Source of the DNA: an uncultured Mycoplasmatota bacterium
GTDB lineage: Bacteria > Bacillota_I > Bacilli_A > RF39 > UBA660
Assembly (NCBI GenBank): GCA_900551455.1
Contig: URVV01000002.1
Location: 33,348-97,347 of the forward strand
DNA length: 64,000 nt
Reading direction: 5' to 3'
The translations under genes were made by a program, and so were the position numbers. Each line of letters begins with the position of its first letter. The stretch's first letter is position 1. Shown one piece after another: positions 53,729 to 63,358 of the stretch. Below the pieces are notes generated by a model that saw only the letters and a program-made list of their open reading frames with translations, did not search any database and had not been told where the DNA came from.

Positions 53729-54987
53729 GATGGTGATACTTCTTCATTAATGGTAAAAAGGGCTTCTTGTTGGTAACTTGCAAGAGTTCTTTTACCAAGA
53801 TATTCTTCCATAACAGAATATTCTTCTTTTAGGAAATCTAAAAGAACTGAAGTAGCACAATCTTTTGCACTAGTTATTTTATTATAATCACTTTTTAAAC
53901 GCATTAGCACTTGGGGATCAATGCTTAAACGTAATATTTGAAGATCTTTTATAATTAAATCTATTTGAGATCTTAACTTTTTTTGTAAATCTAGTTTTAT
54001 TTTTTCAATAATTTGCGATTTTTCTTTGTTATCCTCAATATCTCTTGTTTCACTTTGATATGTTAGATATTGTTTGCTGATAAAGATTTTCTCAATTTCT
54101 TTTAAGATACTGATATCTGGGGAGATGTTAAAATTAGTAAGTTTTTCTAGATATTTGGTGAAGATAATTATATCTTTGGTATAGGGATTTTGTTGTGAAG
54201 AATTATAATTGGTGGCTTCACAAATAGATAATTTATCTTCATCTGATAGAGATTGAGTTTTATCTTTTACCAGAAGATTATAAGCAAAAGAAAGACGAAT
54301 GGTATCTAGTTTTTTGATGTATAAAAGACGTTCTCTTTCTAATAGATACTCTACTTTTTTAGATAGAGATTTAATATCTTTTCGTTCTGTTTTTAAAATA
54401 TCTTTTAAGAAATCATAGATAATTTTAATATTTCGATATTCTTTATGAGCAAGACTTACAATAGTTTTATTAAATGTCTCTTCATCTAGTACAGTAATGG
54501 TTGCTTTTACTTGATTATATAATGTTTCAATTTGTTTAACTTCTTTATGCCAATTATCTTGATATTCGGAGTATTTTTCTATTTTTTCAGATAGATTATT
54601 TATATTTTTTATGTTTTGTAGATTACGAAGATATCTACTGTTGGTTTCGTGTAAGGCTATGTGATAAGCTTTTTCTAGAATATCTAGTCGTTTATTTAAC
54701 TCTTCACTTTGAGAATTTCGTCGTGGCTCTTGAATATTAATATTATGGGGAGACTTTAAATAAGCGGTTAGAACTTCTTTGGCAGAATTTATTTCTTGCA
54801 TTATGGCACCACTGCCCCCGTGATCTGGATGGTTTTCTTTAGCGAGACGTCGATAAACTTTATTCAAAGTGTCGGTATCTAGCTTTATACGAATATCATC
54901 TAGGCTAATGAATGGGCTTTCGGTGGGAAAAAACTTTAGATAGGCATTTATTATTTCATTTGTTTTAATATTTACTTTTGACTTCAT
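53707..54987 (-). CDS. J-domain protein with long coiled coil
   Basis: 426 aa. Residues about 18-75 form a DnaJ domain: LNKVYRRLAKENHPDHGGS includes the essential HPD. No Gly/Phe region or zinc-finger follows; instead the rest is long helical coiled coil with Lys/Glu/Leu repeats. A specialised DnaK co-chaperone is likely. AAGGAG (within the cse60 stop region) lies 5 bases before the ATG, so it is coupled to cse60. Confidence 0.75.
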   Translation of the reverse strand: MKSKVNIKTNEIINAYLKFFPTESPFISLDDIRIKLDTDTLNKVYRRLAKENHPDHGGSGAIMQEINSAKEVLTAYLKSPHNINIQEPRRNSQSEELNKRLDILEKAYHIALHETNSRYLRNLQNIKNINNLSEKIEKYSEYQDNWHKEVKQIETLYNQVKATITVLDEETFNKTIVSLAHKEYRNIKIIYDFLKDILKTERKDIKSLSKKVEYLLERERLLYIKKLDTIRLSFAYNLLVKDKTQSLSDEDKLSICEATNYNSSQQNPYTKDIIIFTKYLEKLTNFNISPDISILKEIEKIFISKQYLTYQSETRDIEDNKEKSQIIEKIKLDLQKKLRSQIDLIIKDLQILRLSIDPQVLMRLKSDYNKITSAKDCATSVLLDFLKEEYSVMEEYLGKRTLASYQQEALFTINEEVSPSKKASTH

Positions 54988-54997
54988 TATAACTCCT

Positions 54998-55168
54998 TTA
55001 CTTATACATTATTAAAGCGGAAAAACAGTAAATTTGTTCTTCTCCATAGAGACTTGCTGATACGGAGAATTTGATATCAATTATATCAGGTTCTTTTTCT
55101 TTAATAAAGTTATTAATTGATTCTTCTAAATCTTTTTCGTGAGATTCATCAAATACTTTAATTTTCAT
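54998..55168 (-). CDS. Cse60-like small sporulation protein
   Basis: 56-aa protein: MKIKVFDESHEKDLEESIN, then NIIDIKFSVSA-type PDIIDIKFSVSAS and EEQIYCFSALIMY, which match the Bacillus sigma-E-controlled Cse60 family as I recall it. GGTGATAAA lies ahead of the ATG. It lies 36 bases after eno and 10 before the J-domain gene on the same strand. Function of the family is unknown. Confidence 0.8.
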   Translation of the reverse strand: MKIKVFDESHEKDLEESINNFIKEKEPDIIDIKFSVSASLYGEEQIYCFSALIMYK

Positions 55169-55204
55169 TTTATCACCGTTTTTATTATAAAACGGGATGG
55201 TTAA

Positions 55205-57288
<2,084 letters not shown>

Positions 57289-57296
<8 letters not shown>

Positions 57297-57987
57297 TATT
57301 TAGACCACCAAATCGTCTATCTCTTTTAGTATATTCGATCAAAGCTTTGTCATATTCAGATTCGTTAAAATCTGGAAAATAGCAATTTGGAAAATATAAT
57401 TCAGCATAAGAAAGTTGCCATAACATAAAATTACTTATTCTTAATTCTCCACTAGTTCTTATTAGTAGATCGATATCTGGTAAGTCTTGATATAGATAAT
57501 TTTTAAATGTTTCTTCAGTAACTTTTTGGCATCCTTCGGAAATTATTTTATTAGTAGCATCTACTATTTCGGCACGTCCACCATAGTTTAGACATATGTT
57601 TAGAGTACCATTGGTATTATTAACGGTGTCGGCTTCCATTTTTTTCATCGCATTTATTACTTCTTCTTTTAATCTTTCTTTACGACCTGAAAAAATAACT
57701 TTGACATTTTCTTTATTGAAATACCAGGTATCATTTTTAAATCCTTTAATAAATAAATTCATTAAATAATCCACTTCTTCTTGGGGACGATTAAAGTTTT
57801 CTGTAGAGAAAGCATAGACACTTAAGTATTTAGTTCCTCTGTTTAAAATATATTTACTTATCTTTAATAAATTTTTATATCCTTCTTTATGTCCTTCGGT
57901 TCTTTTTTTATTTCTTTCTTTGGCCCATCTTCCGTTACCATCTAAAATTATAGCAACATGATGGGGTATTTTTATATTAGTATTCAT
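57289..57987 (-). CDS. uppS: undecaprenyl diphosphate synthase
   Basis: 232 aa, cis-prenyltransferase. HVAIILDGNGRWAKE is the FPP-binding loop, AFSTENFNRP, LNYGGRAEI and LIRTSGELRISNFMLWQ the IPP site, with the closing AELYFPNCYFPDF. Makes the C55 lipid carrier used for peptidoglycan and for the polymer made in this window. The start overlaps nothing upstream and begins a uppS-phosphoesterase-eno-cse60-J-domain run. Confidence 0.96.
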
Positions 57988-58072
57988 TCATATTACTCCT
58001 TTATCTTATTATAGTATAAATAAAAAGTGGTATCAAGGAATTTAATTCTAATTGACACTAATTAGATAGATT

Positions 58073-58675
58073 TTATTTATTGCTTTTACAGGCATTTATA
58101 AAGTAAGAAAATATTTTACGGGAATGAATGTTAGTGGTATAGATGCTTTCGGGATGCCATTGGAGACCAAGAGCAAAGGTCTTATTTGGGACTTCGATGC
58201 TTTCTATAATGTTATCTTGACTGATACTGGAGACTAAGAGATTAGTTTGTTTAACGGCGTCGTGATGACGTGAATTAACAAGAATTTCTTTTTGTTTTAG
58301 GATTTTATATAAAAGAGTATTTTCTTTAATAATTATTTTGTGATATCCTTTATGATGATGATTAGGAATACTATATAGAGTTCCCTGATATAAGGTAGCT
58401 AATTCTTGCATACCTAGACAAATACATAAAACTGGTTTATTAAGATTAATTATTTCTTTTAAAGATAAAATATCTGAAATGTCAATTTCATCTCCTCCTT
58501 GAAAGATAAAACCATTGCAGATATCCATTAATGATAAAACTTCTTTGTTACTAATACCTATAGGGATTCCCCCACTCTTTTTAACACTTGAAGAGAGATC
58601 TTCATAAACGTAGTTTATTTTGTGAGAAGAGTTTGATAAGGAATTTTTATAAATAATACCAATTATGGGTTTCAT
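58073..58675 (-). CDS. class I glutamine-amidotransferase-like C26 peptidase
   Basis: 200 aa. KPIIGIIYKNS at the N-terminus, FQGGDEID, the nucleophile elbow CICLGMQELA and the His-Glu pair in LGLQWHPES. This is the gamma-glutamyl-GABA hydrolase/PuuD-like group that frees glutamate from gamma-glutamyl amines. ATG 58675 has GGTGATTAAT before it. Substrate unknown. Confidence 0.82.
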   Translation of the reverse strand: MKPIIGIIYKNSLSNSSHKINYVYEDLSSSVKKSGGIPIGISNKEVLSLMDICNGFIFQGGDEIDISDILSLKEIINLNKPVLCICLGMQELATLYQGTLYSIPNHHHKGYHKIIIKENTLLYKILKQKEILVNSRHHDAVKQTNLLVSSISQDNIIESIEVPNKTFALGLQWHPESIYTTNIHSRKIFSYFINACKSNK

Positions 58676-58748
58676 ATTAATCACCAATAAAGTATATGAT
58701 AACAAATTAATTATAGTAAAATAATTTATATTTGTGAGGTAATACGAT

Positions 58749-59174
58749 TTAATTTTCTTTGGTAGAAACTTCTTTTTTTAATTTAGCAATAATACCACTT
58801 ATTCCTAATATGGTAAAAATTATAGAAACGATATAGTCAGTGATAATGGCAGTAAGAAATTCTTTGGTATTATATAGATATTTAACTAGTTCAAAACTAA
58901 TTCCATAGCCTTCTTTAGCAACTTCTAATAGGGGTATTATAACAAGGGTTGCTAAAGTCATTGAGGCAATTGAACTAATTGCTATAATATATGGGGTAGA
59001 CTTTGAAGGAACTCCGCCAAACATTTTATAAAATTTTAGTGATCCATAGGCAATAGTAGCTCCTAAAATAGATAGAATATATCCCCCATATACATAAATT
59101 AATACCTAGGGAATACTAAAAATAATTGCTCCTAGGATAGCTCCTAATATTGGTAAAATTTGATTCTTTTTCAT
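58749..59174 (-). pseudogene. four-helix membrane protein gene broken by an in-frame amber codon
   Basis: The reading begins at ATG 59174 after GGAGTG and encodes MKKNQILPILGAILGAIIFSIP, then TAG (59106-59108), then continues in frame VLIYVYGGYILSILGATIA and on to the stop at 58749, 141 codons in all. The stop falls where a Trp (TGG) would fit in SIPWVLIYV. The distal part could restart at an internal Met (59024) but lacks an SD. TAG is a normal stop elsewhere in this window, so this is a nonsense mutation, a sequencing error, or rare read-through. Confidence 0.78.
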
Positions 59175-59246
59175 ATTTATTCACTCCTTATTTTTTTATT
59201 TACTTAATTTTATCATATTATTTATAATTATTAAAGATAAATAGAA

Positions 59247-59271
59247 AAAATTGATTATTGTAATCAATTTT
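59247..59271 (-). terminator. terminator after the HD gene
   Basis: 10-bp stem AAAATTGATT / AATCAATTTT with a 5-base loop; six T follow on the minus strand. Confidence 0.8.
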
Positions 59272-59277
59272 TGATGG

Positions 59278-60021
59278 TTAATTCTTTTCTAATTTTTTAG
59301 TATTAGTTCCTAGGCAAGCTATTACTGAACGGATACTGTCAAAATCGTGTGTAGAGGCTATTTTATCAGCTTTAGAAACAATTCTTCCTTCTTTAGAATA
59401 TGGTTTGGCAAAGGAGTATTGTCCAATTTTTCCTCTTTTAGTTGAAGTAATAATAATGTCTAGATATTTTTTATCAATAGAAGATATTAATTCATAGTTT
59501 TTTAATTCTAGATTGTTTATTTCTTTACTTTTAAATATTCTAGTGGGAAAGGGATACATATGATGTATTATCCCATCGATTAGGGCTTGGGTATCAATAT
59601 TTGAAGAAAATACTTCCGGATACCAGGCAAGGGAATTAATAACAGCTTCAATGGGGTGTCTAAAACCGTGACTGTTTTTAAACTTTTTTGGTTTATAGGT
59701 TTTTGTTTGCCAAGGATCTGTATATAAGTCGTGCATTAAGGCTATGCTTATGGCTAGAGAAAGATCTATTTTCTGACCTTTTCTTTGTCTTTTTTTGCAG
59801 ATAAGATATGTGATAATAGTATCTTCTAAAATGTGTTCTCCTAAGGTTGTTTTGCCGTGATGGAGAAATTCCTTGGTCATTCTTCTTTTAAATTCTTGAT
59901 GCTTTATGATGTGATAAATAAGATTTGTCAATTCTTCTTTTTCTTCAGAATTTAATTTATATTTATTCATAATACTATCAATGAGTATTAGGTACTCATC
60001 TATTTTAGATGATTTATTCAT
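59278..60021 (-). CDS. HD-domain protein
   Basis: 247 aa, helical. His in LHHGKTTLGEH, the HD pair in ALMHDLYTD and HPIEAVINSLAWYP with IIHHMYPFP give a metal-binding HD domain, probably a phosphohydrolase. It is followed by DKIASTHDFDSIR. Start supported by position only. It lies 12 bases after the Nudix gene on the same strand. Confidence 0.72.
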   Translation of the reverse strand: MNKSSKIDEYLILIDSIMNKYKLNSEEKEELTNLIYHIIKHQEFKRRMTKEFLHHGKTTLGEHILEDTIITYLICKKRQRKGQKIDLSLAISIALMHDLYTDPWQTKTYKPKKFKNSHGFRHPIEAVINSLAWYPEVFSSNIDTQALIDGIIHHMYPFPTRIFKSKEINNLELKNYELISSIDKKYLDIIITSTKRGKIGQYSFAKPYSKEGRIVSKADKIASTHDFDSIRSVIACLGTNTKKLEKN

Positions 60022-60033
60022 ATGTAAGACTCC

Positions 60034-60435
60034 TTATAGGTATGGTTTTATTATATCAATTGCTTCTTGCCAAGTTGTTTTTAAGTCTGGATATGTAAGG
60101 GTGTTTGCGACTTCATCAAATGGAATCCAGCGGAATGTTTCTTTGTCTTTTTCAGCAATATTTCTTTTGGTTTTTCCAGTATCTTTAGCAAGATATAAAT
60201 ATGTAATGATTTCTCCTTCATAGTTTGTATATTTATTAATGGCGATAGGCTCATTTGTTAAAAGGACACACTCTCTACCGGTTTCTTCGATAGTTTCTCT
60301 TAAAGCACATTCTTTAATGGTTTCATAAGGCTCAATGTGACCTTTAGGAAAAGTATAATCATTAAGTTTATCACGATATACGAGAGCAACTTCTTTTTGA
60401 GAATTAATTAAAATACAACCACCTTTTTTTAACAT
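60034..60435 (-). CDS. Nudix hydrolase
   Basis: 133 aa. The Nudix box runs GHIEPYETIKECALRETIEETG (Gly, then RE-x2-EE-x-G spacing intact). N-terminal GGCILINSQKEVALVYRD is the usual first strand. Hydrolyses a nucleoside diphosphate linked to X; substrate not predictable. Confidence 0.88.
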   Translation of the reverse strand: MLKKGGCILINSQKEVALVYRDKLNDYTFPKGHIEPYETIKECALRETIEETGRECVLLTNEPIAINKYTNYEGEIITYLYLAKDTGKTKRNIAEKDKETFRWIPFDEVANTLTYPDLKTTWQEAIDIIKPYL

Positions 60436-60495
60436 TTTATATCATACTCCTTTAAAATATTATATCACAAATATTAATTGCAATGCTTTCTATTA

Positions 60496-60984
60496 TTAAT
60501 CTTTTAATAATTTAACTTGTTGTTTTTTATCTAAAAAGATAACCTTTTCTTGATATTCTTTTAAGCTATTAATGATTGATGATTCGATATTGAAATAGGC
60601 TTTTACATCAGATAAATTCTTAAAAAAGTGATTGATTGTTGGTTTTACATTATAGTCTTCTTTTCCAACTTTTTGACGGATCCATCTTAGGATCATTTGT
60701 TTATAAACTGTTATAGGGAATCTTTTTAGATAATAGATTTTATCACTTTTTTCTCTTCCTTTAATAAATCTGGTTCTTCCTATGTCTTCGATTATCCAAG
60801 AATTTTGATTGATAATTTTTTCAAAATCGTTATTTATTTCTTCGTCGCTTTTGTGAGTACCTAGACTGTTTTGATTATAAACTATTTTATCTAGTTCATA
60901 ACGATTTATGTGATATTTTTTACTTAGGGCAATGGATAAGAAAGTTTTTCCGGAACCGGTTGGTCCCATAATATATATTTTCAT
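60496..60984 (-). CDS. P-loop kinase-like protein (FlaR/topology-modulation type)
   Basis: 162 aa. P-loop GPTGSGKT at residues 7-14, HINRYELDKIVY and the IIEDIGRTRF strand are the pattern of small adenylate-kinase-like proteins often named topology modulation protein. No lid domain. Likely nucleotide binding; function unproven. Confidence 0.75.
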   Translation of the reverse strand: MKIYIMGPTGSGKTFLSIALSKKYHINRYELDKIVYNQNSLGTHKSDEEINNDFEKIINQNSWIIEDIGRTRFIKGREKSDKIYYLKRFPITVYKQMILRWIRQKVGKEDYNVKPTINHFFKNLSDVKAYFNIESSIINSLKEYQEKVIFLDKKQQVKLLKD

Positions 60985-61074
60985 TTTTTCTCCTTATAAT
61001 ATATTTAAAAAGTCTTGAATTTTGATGTATAAATTAAATGGCATCAGGTATCCAAGACTAATTATTATAATAAG

Positions 61075-61151
<77 letters not shown>

Positions 61152-61254
61152 ATTATCACATTCAGTTATAATTATATCACTTTTAAGAGGTCTTGGGAAG
61201 AGGTTAAATTTAATTATTTTATTTTAATTGAAAAGTTAAAGATTGAAAAAATGA

Positions 61255-61279
61255 ATAAAAAATTCTAGAAAATCTAGAA
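61255..61279 (-). terminator. terminator after the gene at 61289
   Basis: 7-bp stem TTCTAGA / TCTAGAA with a 3-base loop; a T run follows on the minus strand. Confidence 0.75.
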
Positions 61280-61288
61280 CTTTAATTA

Positions 61289-61702
61289 TTATTTATCAAT
61301 TAAATTTAATAGGTTTATCTTAAAGATGTCTTTGTCAGCGTGAGATTTTGAGATCATTACTCCTTTATAAGTAGTTAACTCTTTTTGATGACCTTCGGTT
61401 AAAATTTCATCAGGAGTTATATTATCTAACATTATAATTTTTTGATTATGGTATACAGAATAATGTAAGATGATTTCGCCGTGAACTTTATTAAACATTA
61501 CATCGGTTGGTAATTTTAATTCATAATTGGTTACATCTTTGTTTCTTGATACTTCAATACCTAAAAAGTTTCCCTCACGAATACGGGGATAATACTCAAA
61601 TAATAGTTTTTTATATGCGAGCATATTATATTTCTTAATGGCACGTTCTTTTTTTCTAAACTCATTTTCATTTAAATATTCTAAAACATAATTGTTATTC
61701 AT
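61289..61702 (-). CDS. hypothetical protein
   Basis: 137 aa, soluble, no family recognised. N-terminal part helical and charged, then a beta-rich region ending in ISKSHADKDIFKINLLNLIDK. GGAGGG lies before the ATG and a terminator follows, so it is a monocistronic gene. Confidence 0.55.
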   Translation of the reverse strand: MNNNYVLEYLNENEFRKKERAIKKYNMLAYKKLLFEYYPRIREGNFLGIEVSRNKDVTNYELKLPTDVMFNKVHGEIILHYSVYHNQKIIMLDNITPDEILTEGHQKELTTYKGVMISKSHADKDIFKINLLNLIDK

Positions 61703-61748
61703 ACTATCCCTCCTTTATATTAAATGATTTATTAGGGTTTCTTTTTAC

Positions 61749-62468
61749 TTATTTTCGTAGTAATTTTTTGACTTTATTTTTATTTGTTGTTTTTTCTTTT
61801 GAGTTATTTTGCCAACAATATTTTTCGTAGTCAAAACTTACGGGATTATTAAAACCGTCGATTATTTGACTTCTTTCTTTTAATATAGAAAAATCCTTTG
61901 GTAATTTTTCAATAATAGTATCTGCTTTTATTACATCTAGATTATTATCTTGTAATAAAGTTTGAGATTTATCTGATAAGTATTTTTTCATATTTTCATC
62001 ATTTTTTAGTTGTTCTTTTAGTTTTTCACAGTTTTCTATATAAAATTGATAATCTTTTATTTCCTGATTGGTTTTTTTACATTTTATAACGTATGAGGTA
62101 ATTAAAGCAATAAAGGAAGCTGTATTAATAACATTACTGGTTATCAAGATACTTATAAGAAATGGATTATTAGTTATTAATGATGCAATTAATAATATAG
62201 TCAAGATTATGGTAAATGCAATACTTGATAAGATTAATTTTTGTTCTTTTTTATATTTATTTTCATTTATAATGCTTTCATTTTTTATTATTTCTTTTAT
62301 TTGATCTTTTAATCTGTTTGTTAATTTATCTTTATTTTCTTTTGTATTTTGATAAATTGTTGGATTAGCATTATGTGGATGATAAATAATTATTTTATCT
62401 TCTTTAATTATAATTTTCTCTATATATGATTGAGAGAATTTAAAAAATGTTTGATAATCTTTATTCAC
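61749..62468 (-). CDS. hypothetical two-helix membrane protein
   Basis: 239 aa with a hydrophobic hairpin (two helices, about residues 88-135) and soluble charged arms. No family recognised. I chose GTG at 62468 because AGAGG lies 6 bases upstream; the ATG 14 codons earlier has no SD. Confidence 0.55.
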   Translation of the reverse strand: MNKDYQTFFKFSQSYIEKIIIKEDKIIIYHPHNANPTIYQNTKENKDKLTNRLKDQIKEIIKNESIINENKYKKEQKLILSSIAFTIILTILLIASLITNNPFLISILITSNVINTASFIALITSYVIKCKKTNQEIKDYQFYIENCEKLKEQLKNDENMKKYLSDKSQTLLQDNNLDVIKADTIIEKLPKDFSILKERSQIIDGFNNPVSFDYEKYCWQNNSKEKTTNKNKVKKLLRK

Positions 62469-62530
62469 GATTTTCCTCTTTTCTTTTTTTGTGGACTTAT
62501 ATTTTAACATATTGTTTCTTATTTGTCAAG

Positions 62531-62547
62531 TAAAGGCTTACTTTTTC
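62531..62547 (+). repeat. 17-bp direct repeat, copy 1
   Basis: TAAAGGCTTACTTTTTC, identical to 63254-63270. The transposase homology starts right after this copy. Confidence 0.75.
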
Positions 62548-62810
62548 AGGATAAAATCAAATTAAATCCACCTGGTTGTCCATCGTATGATAGTGATGTT
62601 GAATCATTTCATTGGTTTATTGAAAGAGATTGCCTTGCATGGGATGATGTAACAGATAATAATTCGTTAATCAAATATACAACCGAATATATTACTAACT
62701 ATATAAATATGGAAATAAGAACTAAAGGTTACTCGCCATTAGATAAAATAAAAACGGCTTACGAAATAGATAATATCATATTTCCCAAGCCACAACTATT
62801 AACTGTATAA
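62547..62810 (+). pseudogene. 3' remnant of a DDE integrase-type transposase
   Basis: About 85 residues remain: NPPGCPSYDSDVESFHWFIERDC holds the final catalytic Glu of an rve/DDE core (the equivalent of NGKVERFH), followed by YITNYINMEIRTKGYSPLDKIK, a typical transposase C-terminus. The catalytic Asp residues and N-terminal HTH are missing. Homology begins directly after the 17-bp repeat, so the gene was truncated by a deletion there. Confidence 0.7.
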
Positions 62811-62833
62811 CTCTCAAGTTACAGTTAATAGTT
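62794..62833. repeat. 14-bp inverted repeat after the transposase remnant
   Basis: AACTATTAACTGTA / TACAGTTAATAGTT with a 12-base loop; overlaps the stop. Terminator or IS end; no long T run. Confidence 0.55.
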
Positions 62834-62873
62834 TATCATATATTAAAGATTTTAGAAAGGATAAATTATTATT

Positions 62874-63065
62874 ATGAAAGCAGAAATGCAAATATTAATA
62901 GAAAATATAAAGGAATATGCCATTATATTAAATGATTATATTAACAAAAGATTTAAGTATACATTAAATGTAAAATATCTAGAAGATGAAATAAAAACAA
63001 TATCAGGTTCATTAATAGAGATATCTAATGAATTAGAAAATATAATTTTAGAAGAAAACAAATAA
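62874..63065 (+). CDS. 63-aa hypothetical protein
   Basis: Helical, amphipathic and acidic at the C-terminus (ELENIILEENK), no membrane segment, no recognised family. GAAAGGAT lies about 14 bases before the ATG, rather far. A long hairpin follows immediately. It may be cargo of the former IS region. Confidence 0.45.
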   Translation: MKAEMQILIENIKEYAIILNDYINKRFKYTLNVKYLEDEIKTISGSLIEISNELENIILEENK

Positions 63066-63108
63066 TAGTCAAGGACGATGAAATCGTTCATCTTGATCCT
63101 TGACTATT
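63064..63108. repeat. long hairpin after the 63-aa gene
   Basis: 12-bp outer stem AATAGTCAAGGA / TCCTTGACTATT and a 6-bp inner stem GATGAA / TTCATC. Terminator-like without a T run. Confidence 0.6.
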
Positions 63109-63133
63109 ATAAAAATAATTACAATCAAATTTT

Positions 63134-63159
63134 CATTAAGGATAGTTTTATCCTTAATG
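63134..63159. repeat. 10-bp hairpin
   Basis: CATTAAGGAT / ATCCTTAATG with a 6-base loop. Confidence 0.6.
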
Positions 63160-63253
63160 CTTACTAATTTAAGAAATTATTAAACTATCATAAAAGAGTC
63201 ACGATGTCTTGATAAAAGTTACATTTTAGAGACATTTTTCTTAATTATTCACA

Positions 63254-63270
63254 TAAAGGCTTACTTTTTC
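63254..63270 (+). repeat. 17-bp direct repeat, copy 2
   Basis: Exact second copy of TAAAGGCTTACTTTTTC, 723 bases from copy 1. Confidence 0.75.
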
Positions 63271-63273
63271 TTA

Positions 63274-63321
63274 TTTTTTATAATACATAATAACCAGAGT
63301 GTCACTATGTATTATAAAAAA
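63274..63321. repeat. perfect 16-bp inverted repeat
   Basis: TTTTTTATAATACATA (63274-63289) and its exact reverse complement (63306-63321) with a 16-base loop, 37 bases beyond the surface-protein stop. On the minus strand it ends in T and would act as that gene's terminator. Confidence 0.7.
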
Positions 63322-63358
63322 TTATATTGCCCATAAACCGAGTAATAAAGCTTGATTA

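Noticed and set aside
63274..63321. MITE
   Set aside because: The inverted repeat is perfect but only 48 bases in all, with no target duplication, and it sits where the surface-protein gene needs a terminator.
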